A DNA stretch of 64,000 nucleotides, from positions 110,731,982-110,795,981 of the forward strand of contig CM051457.1 in NCBI GenBank assembly GCA_028274465.1, written 5' to 3'. Positions 57,519 to 64,000 of the stretch are shown piece by piece (position 1 is the first letter of the stretch; every line of letters starts with the position of its first letter). Made by a program: the position numbers and the translations under genes. Under the pieces are notes generated by a model that saw only the letters and a program-made list of their open reading frames with translations, was not told the origin of the DNA and searched no databases. The DNA is from Plantago ovata. Its lineage: Eukaryota; Streptophyta; Magnoliopsida; Lamiales; Plantaginaceae.

Positions 57519-58246
57519 TTTTCTTTTTTTTTTTTTTTTTTTTTTTTTGAATCGGCTAAAAATTTATTAATAATAGCACGAGTATAAGAAATACTCGTAA
57601 TATGACACTCAAAGTCGAGTGTAACATGCACACTGTACAATAATTACAAATACTCAACCACCCATAGGCCTAACTCGAAAGGCCAAAAATTACCACACTA
57701 GTCTAACTAGCACTCAAAGGTCCGAACGGCACAAGCACGAATGCCCAAATAAATCATAATTTAACCTCCAGATTGCCTTCTAGCGCTCATCAAGAGGGAG
57801 GATGAACTTCAGGGACAGTAGCCAAACATCTCACCAAGACCTCACATGAAATAAAAGCGTGAACCGAGAGCCACAACATGATTAAGGCGAACAAAGAGAC
57901 CGACTCAAGCGGGTAAGGTTCCTCGCCCTATGAATGATCTTCTTCCACCAAACTCGACCTCGAGGATGTGTCAAGCATTTTAAAATAATTTCCCTATACT
58001 TCCACCCAACGCCGGTTTCCTTAACGTGGTGGAAATTATAGTCTATTCCTTGCACACCCTTGAGAATCAAACCAACTTCAAGGCTTAACAAGGTCCAAGC
58101 CATACCAAGGTCCATCCTTGTTAATGAGGGATGACTACGAGTATGTTTACCCTATCCCTCTTCTTAAGTACACACAACCCACAAGTGGTAAGAAATTTAA
58201 GGCTACACCAACACAAGAGATACGAGCCCAAGAGAGAAAGTAACTC
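57519..58246 (-). mobile_element. 5'-truncated LINE (or retrocopy) with poly-A tail, minus strand
   Basis: On the minus strand it ends in a long poly-A (plus strand poly-T from 57519 to about 57549). It is flanked by a 15-bp duplication, acaagtgccgtgctc at 57504-57518 and acaagtgccatgctc at 58247-58261 (one mismatch), the length and variability expected of target-primed reverse transcription. A 77-codon minus frame (58115-57882) with KCLTHPRGRVWWKKIIHRAR has no domain I recognise; no RT motif remains. A processed mRNA copy moved by LINE machinery is the alternative. Confidence 0.72.
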
Positions 58247-58350
58247 ACAAGTGCCATGCTCATTAATAACATAGTCCAAAATTAAGATTGAAACATAACG
58301 AAAAGTAGCAAAACAATTCGATTTTTCAACTCGTTGAATTGAAAAGAATA

Positions 58351-61260
58351 TATTGAAAAATCTTTACACTATTTACGGAAACGTTCTAAAATATTTATAA
58401 AACAAGCAGTTTTTTAATGATTTTGAAAGATATATCAAAATCGAGATTTCAATCCCTGATAATCAATTAATCCTCTCCACATTGAGTTAATTAAAAGTTC
58501 AAAGCATCATTTATTTTGATGAAAAGGAACTAAACTTTAAGAGATCCGATAATCCATCAATACTCATTTTTCTTTTCATCTTAGAATTGTACGTTTACCT
58601 AGCTAGTTAACTTTTAATTAACTTATCAAATAAGTAATTAAGTTTTTCCTACCGACTGTATGGAAGCGTGTTTCATGATAAAACCATAAACAATGATATT
58701 AACAATGATATTAAACGAAACATCAATCACTAATTAGGACGATAATGACGGTGATATCATGAGGTGACTGATTACTGGCAATTTTATAATATTATATAAT
58801 AATTGATCTGATTATATGATGGTATATGTCCCTTTGATCCCTACATGTAATATAAAATGTGACTAAATTACAAACTATCACGCTTTACGTTGCAGAATTA
58901 TACACTTTGACAATTCGACAATTTGTAAAGGACGGCAGTGGCGAATTTCATGTGGGATTTTCACTAGGGTTGTAGTGTAGTTAATTTACCATAATATATT
59001 AGTAATTTTTAATCTAAAAAATAAAATAAATATTAGTAAAAGGATAAATTTTTCAATACATAGAGGGGTCAACAATGTAAAGTTATAATTTTCAGTGTGA
59101 AAATGCAATACGTTTTAAAAAAAAAATTAATAGAGATTGGCAAGTTTAGGGGGTCCAGTGCCCATCGGCCACCGAGGACGGTACGTATAGCAATTACCAC
59201 CTTCTACATGGGCAGAAATAGAGTGTATAAGGGGCGTATGCACCCCCAACCCCCGCCCCTACAATTTCAAAAATAATTATAAATAATTTAAGATATGGCC
59301 TCTCCCACTCTTAAATTCCAATATAGGCCCATTTATGTATAATTTCCCACTCTCGGCTTTCAAATTTGGGTTCGCCGCTCAATTTCAATACATACACTAT
59401 TGATATGAGAAGCCAAAGCTTAGCGATGTGGAATAAGCCATTGTAGTACAACTGTACAAGTAATTTATGTGTCAAGACCCAGTGTTTTGGGTGGTGTCCT
59501 TCGCACCTCGTTTAGTGGTGTCCTTGACACCTTCATTGACAGATTACTTGACACCCGTCAAAACTAATGTATTTTGTCTTTCTTAACAAGTAGCCTAGTT
59601 TCAAGATTTTAATTTATTGTGTGTGGGATCTTGAGCTTAAAGGGAAGTAATAAACTCGAAGGAACCGAGCCAAGCATCAATATGGAGAAATAATCATTGA
59701 AGATCTTGTATTTGGAAAGAGCCAAAAACACAAGAAGAAGAAGTAAACCTAAAGAAGCGTTCTAACAGCTGCAAACTCACGAAGTTACTGTTAAAGGAAG
59801 AAATTGGGAGACTTACCTTTCTTAAGAAGACCATTGAATACTAAATAAGCAAGGGAATCGACCACAACTGTACAGAAAGCTTCAAGCTTATGCATCTCAT
59901 TGTTTTTAGGTTTAATTCTTGTGTCTTGCAAGTAGTAGTTGTATAACTTCTTATAGATGCTAGGTTCTCTTAGTAGTCTGCCTAAAGTAGTTAATCGTAA
60001 GAATCTTTGCTTCTTTAGTTTTCTAGTGATCAAATTTTCTAGGTAGAATTGTTTGGAGCTTTCAAGCAAGATTTGTAAAAACAATTCGGTCTAGTATAAA
60101 GCCACAAGGCTTTCCGTGCAATCCATTAGGGCTGCGGTGATTTTAATCACCGAGTAATTACAAAAACTATTGCATGCTATTTTGGTATGTGATTATTTTC
60201 TGCAAGTGTCAGGGTGTTACCAACAACATAACGCAACACGTGCATTCCTCAGTTAAAACTTGGTACCAATCTCGTTATAACATTCAAGCAAGTTAGGAGC
60301 TCCAAAGTCCAAATAATCAATGATAATCACGGTTATGACCGGCCCTGGATGTAAAGAATGATCTGACATCGCAAGGTTTTGGTGATTCACAGATCACGGT
60401 TAAGTAGACGTGGAGACTAGCTAGGTAGTTGGGAGATGTGTTAGGCCATCTTAGGCATAAATGCTTGGTGGTTCACGCGTAAGACGTCCTCCACCTCGCC
60501 AGTGAACAATTGAGTGGCATGGATGTGTATGTTTAGGGGAGAGTCAGTACGTGGTCCTTCACTGTTGAGCAAAAGTAGTGGTGAACTCTACAGAACGTAT
60601 GAGGGTGTTTCATGACACTTGTTTGAGTTGGTTGAGAGTTGAGACAACAAAAACGAGAGGATCCAAGTGCTCATTTGAAGAGAGACTCGATTGTTCGGGA
60701 TATTATATATTGTTAGTTATATGTGAAGGGACCATGGAGATACATACAGTATACTCGAACGGGTGAAATTGTTATAGAAGTATGATATTTCATATATATG
60801 AGTATAAAGTTCATATATATAATTACTCTTATACCGTTTCCTCCTACTTAATATAATTACTTTTATCTTTCAAAAAAACAAAAAACAAAAAACTCTTACC
60901 GTTCTTCTCAACAGTTTGGTACACACATACATAAAATTTATACTAATCATGCGATGTGAATTCTTATTGATTAGGAAAATCAAGGCTTTCCTGACAGTGA
61001 TCCGAAAACTTAACTAACAGTAGTACTAGAGACATGAATTTGACTATGTACGTACTTGAACTATTCCAATATCTTAATGCATACGTGACATTAATTTATA
61101 CTTTATATGACTCACAAGATTTTAATGATGTTAACTAACTACTAGCTGATCAGAACTAGTAGCTAGTACTAACAATTTATCTAATGCGGTTTAGGCATTA
61201 TCTTATTTCATTTACACAAATAAATAAAACGGTATCATTAATTACACCACATACATTTAA
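58351..61260. other. Gene-poor intergenic region
   Basis: AT-rich. At 59472-59565 a cluster of gtgtcaag/cttgacac motifs includes the palindrome ggtgtccttgacacc. A 97-codon minus frame (60084-59791) is Lys/Leu-rich and unrecognised. The last part (61000-61260) would be the 3' UTR of the DREB gene. No terminal repeats or RNA gene were seen. Confidence 0.45.
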
Positions 61261-61985
61261 TTAGTAGCATCCCCACAAAGGTGGATCTTCTAGCCGGAAT
61301 CCTATGTCAGCTCCGGCCAGCTGCCACGACGATGCATAGTACCCATCCCCGTGATCCCAGCTGTCGAACGATAAATCTGGCAAGTCGAAAAACGTGTCAT
61401 CTTCATTAGCCGTTGAAGCCGAATTCGAAGGTCTTGTACGTTCTCCATTGCCAAGTTAGTGGAAGAGTGAGAGCTTGGCAAGTTGGCTTGGTTCGGCTCG
61501 GCTTCAAATGTAGCTACCGCGGCTTTTGCAGCCGCGACTTGGATATCTTTGGGCGCAGTGGAGTTGGGGCGTGGTAGCTCATGAGCCAAGTGCGGGAAGT
61601 TGAGGTAAGCCGACTTCCCTTTGATGGCTAGAGCCGCTACATCGTGTGCTCGAGCTGCCATTTCGGCCGTGGGGTACGTACCAAGCCATATTCTCGACTT
61701 CTTCTTTGGTTCGCGAATCTCACACACCCACTTGCCCCAGCTCCGTTTTCTCACCCCTCGGTACGTGGGATGTTTTTCGTCTTTAACTCCATTTTTCTTA
61801 CACTTTGTTCCATCATTTTCCCTCTTTTTGTCTTTCTGAAACACTGAGTGCTCGTTAAGGCTCGCACCACACTGAGACCCTGCTTCATTGACCAACGAAG
61901 AGTTTGAAGAGGAAGTCGAGGTTGACGCGGTGGTGGAGTAGTATTGATCTTGGGCTAGATCCCCTGTGATGATTTTGTTTTCCAT
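61261..61985 (-). CDS. AP2/ERF transcription factor, DREB group A-4, with C-terminal frameshift
   Basis: Single exon, start at 61985 ([17 protein letters not shown]). After a Ser/Thr-rich N-terminus comes one AP2 domain at about residues 74-131: [38 protein letters not shown] and SAYLNFP. Valine 87 (KWVCEI) is the DREB-type residue. The following LPRP and [19 protein letters not shown] match group A-4 (TINY-like) factors, which bind DRE/CRT-type promoter elements in the nucleus. The frame stays open to 61302 but its last 45 residues are alien; the next frame gives [16 protein letters not shown] and [13 protein letters not shown] with a stop at 61261-61263, the acidic activation end of such proteins. 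A 1-nt deletion between about 61400 and 61456, real or from assembly, explains this. A TATA-like TATAAAC on the minus strand lies near 62100. Confidence 0.88.
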
Positions 61986-64000
61986 GATGGGGTGTTTTTA
62001 TTGACTAGTAGGTAGAAAAGAATGTGATGATGGTAGTGTATAAAATAGGGAAGTTTGGCTTATTGGATTCTTTGAACAAATTGAACAAATTGGATTAGTT
62101 TATACAACAAAGGGAAAGCAAGGAAGAGTGCTAACATGAATGAAGCAATAAGAGAGAAAAGGCTTCAACTATACATGTCCCCTTTACCCATATGGCTCTT
62201 TAAAAACGTTTGTGTGCATATATATAGTATATATGATTTAGATTAAAATATTGTTAATCATGATTAGTATCTTTAATCACCATGAATAATTTTGGTCCAA
62301 GTGAGTGATTTGACGTATTATGAAAATGATAATATTATCTTTATGTGTCTCCACGTACGGTTTGGGTCACATTAGTGAATTATTAAATCAAGAGGGACCA
62401 TATAATTTTGGGGTTACTCAAGAACCATGAAATTCACATGAATTTGTAGGGGCCATTGTAAAATTCAGAAAAAATTACACTTTTCGTTCCGTTAAATCGT
62501 ACTCTCTCTTCCATATTAAAGTTTCAAATATTGAGTTTTCTTCCTCACAAATTATTTATAAATTATACTTTTAAAATATATAATAAAATTATAATATAAA
62601 AGAATTCAAGTATGTTTTTTAATATTATTTTATTATATACAAATCATTTGTAATTTAAAAGTAATTGTGGTCAAAATTCAATCAAAAAGTCTAATTAGGA
62701 AGTTTTAAATTGTTATGATGCAGTGTACGTGGATGAGCAGGAAGAACAATAATTAAAGTTCGTTGACTCCGTAAAATACCAAAAATTGACAGATTTTAAG
62801 GAAACCTTGTTTCTTATTAATCAATAAAAACTGCATAACAAAAACATCTAAAATGAAAGTGCTTAAATAACGAATACCTAATACGTAACGAAGTCTAACA
62901 ACTATTAAAAAGTTACAAAAGCGTCCAAAAATGATAATTAGAAATTTAGCCTCTAGATGATCCCCGCCCCGATGGATGAAATCCATCGCGCATCATGGCA
63001 ATTGGCAAAGCCAAGTATTTGACTCGAAACAGTGTTTCTGGAAAACACTAAGCTTTCGTTGGATTCTAATTCCAGTAGAATTTCGGATGTGTCAATTTCT
63101 TCATAAAAGTTTCTCCTCGAACTGCACCGCATCAGAGTATTATATGTCTTCTATAGACTTTATCTAGTATGTACATTTAGACCTCTATTTGATTCGGTTC
63201 GTTAAAAAAAAAAGAAAAAAAAAAAAGAAAAAAAAAATCTTCAATTCAATTCAAATTTATTACCTTATATACTATTTAAATTTACTTAGTTCTTTTTATA
63301 GTTTAAATATATAAATCAGTTCAGATCATTTAAAATTTATTACATTAAATTAAATTCAGTTCAGAACATTACTAGTGTGCCATTGAATACGTATATGATC
63401 TAATGGGACGTAGAAGTACATGTGTGATGTAAGGTACTGAAAACATTTTTAAAACGAGAAGTTCAATGATGAGTGACTACTTGCTACCCTTTGGTGTCGC
63501 ATTTATTGAGAAATTAATCAAATATAGCCCAGTTTTGTATAGTGAAATATATCTACGACTCTTTAATACTCTTTAAAGTATTGTATTTGTTACGGTTCCA
63601 TTGAATAGTGTCAATCGTAAATTTAAAGATCTTAAATTGTGTGTTCACCAACACGGCAGACGAGTATTGGTTTAGGAAAGCTACTTTCCGTTTGAATTTT
63701 TATAAAAAAGAAAGAAAATGAAGCTACATAGTTTATTTTAATGGAATGTATGTACCATCTCAAAAAATTGGAGTTTAAAAGTGTTAAAAAAGGTGTTCAT
63801 CATGCCAATTGTATACACGTACACACCTTTATTTTTTATTTTTTCGATTTTTACATATAGTACCCATATTAGATCTTTGTATTACGGATATAACCTTGTT
63901 AGTCAAACAATTACATCTAATACCCTTGTTCGATAGATTTAATTACACATAAACCCACGATCTTGACTTTTGGCGAATTAAATCAATGAAAATACATTTT
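61986..64000. other. Promoter of the DREB gene and distal intergenic sequence
   Basis: The first 250 bp hold the DREB leader and TATA-like sites on the minus strand (near 62100, and tatatatatg near 62220). Beyond that the sequence is AT-rich with an A-rich run at 63206-63238. Small frames at 62753-63167 have no recognisable domain. Confidence 0.45.

Noticed and set aside
57882..58115. LINE reverse transcriptase fragment
   Set aside because: No RT motif in the frame; only the 3' end of the element is present.
59791..60084. 97-codon minus-strand ORF as a gene
   Set aside because: AT-rich Lys/Leu composition, no recognised motif.

Overview
The window is nuclear DNA of a flowering plant, most probably a eudicot. 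It is AT-rich, has GT-AG introns, plant-specific gene families (a CHS-type polyketide synthase of the anther LAP6/PKSA clade, an AP2/ERF factor of DREB group A-4, an ankyrin-PGG protein, a RING E3 fragment) and plant transposon families (CACTA, hAT and Mutator-like non-autonomous elements, Stowaway, Ty1/copia, Ty3/gypsy, TRIM and LINE). I cannot name the species. Exon boundaries come from reading frame and GT/AG signals only.

Layout. 1-2686: right part of a CACTA element carrying a Ptta/En/Spm-type transposase pseudogene, an intronic minisatellite and a 700-bp hAT insertion. 3045-3332: Stowaway-type MITE. 4347-6259: nine-exon gene for a 259-residue protein with two tandem Yippee/Mis18-like zinc-binding modules. 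6922-11651: minus-strand copia-type element with 343-bp LTRs and no recognisable pol. 12043-32343: a RING-finger gene on the minus strand split by a SIRE-like copia element (12223-31962). That element is itself invaded by an Athila-like gypsy element inside its 5' LTR (12319-20651) and by a complete CACTA element inside pol (23889-27505). 34033-39619: minus-strand copia element with all domains but several lesions. 40203-44290: ankyrin-PGG gene with an apparent 1-nt frameshift. 44636-46095: intact three-exon LAP6/PKSA-like type III polyketide synthase. 47265-51051: intact nine-exon alpha/beta-hydrolase gene. 54020-55260: TRIM-like repeats with a 492-bp Mutator-type MITE. 57199-58350: tandem duplication whose second copy was split by a LINE 3' end. 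61261-61985: intron-less DREB A-4 gene on the minus strand, with a frameshift near its C-terminus.

Host genes are independent plant units; no operon or gene cluster is evident. About half of the first 40 kb is transposon. The target-site duplications give insertion order: RING gene, then the SIRE-like element, then the gypsy element within its LTR; separately CACTA within the SIRE-like pol, and hAT within the other CACTA copy.

The points most worth a second look are the double Yippee/Mis18 protein, the intact 467-residue accessory ORF of the otherwise ruined SIRE-like element, the nested insertions that can be resolved to the base, and single-base frameshifts in two host genes, which may be real or assembly errors.
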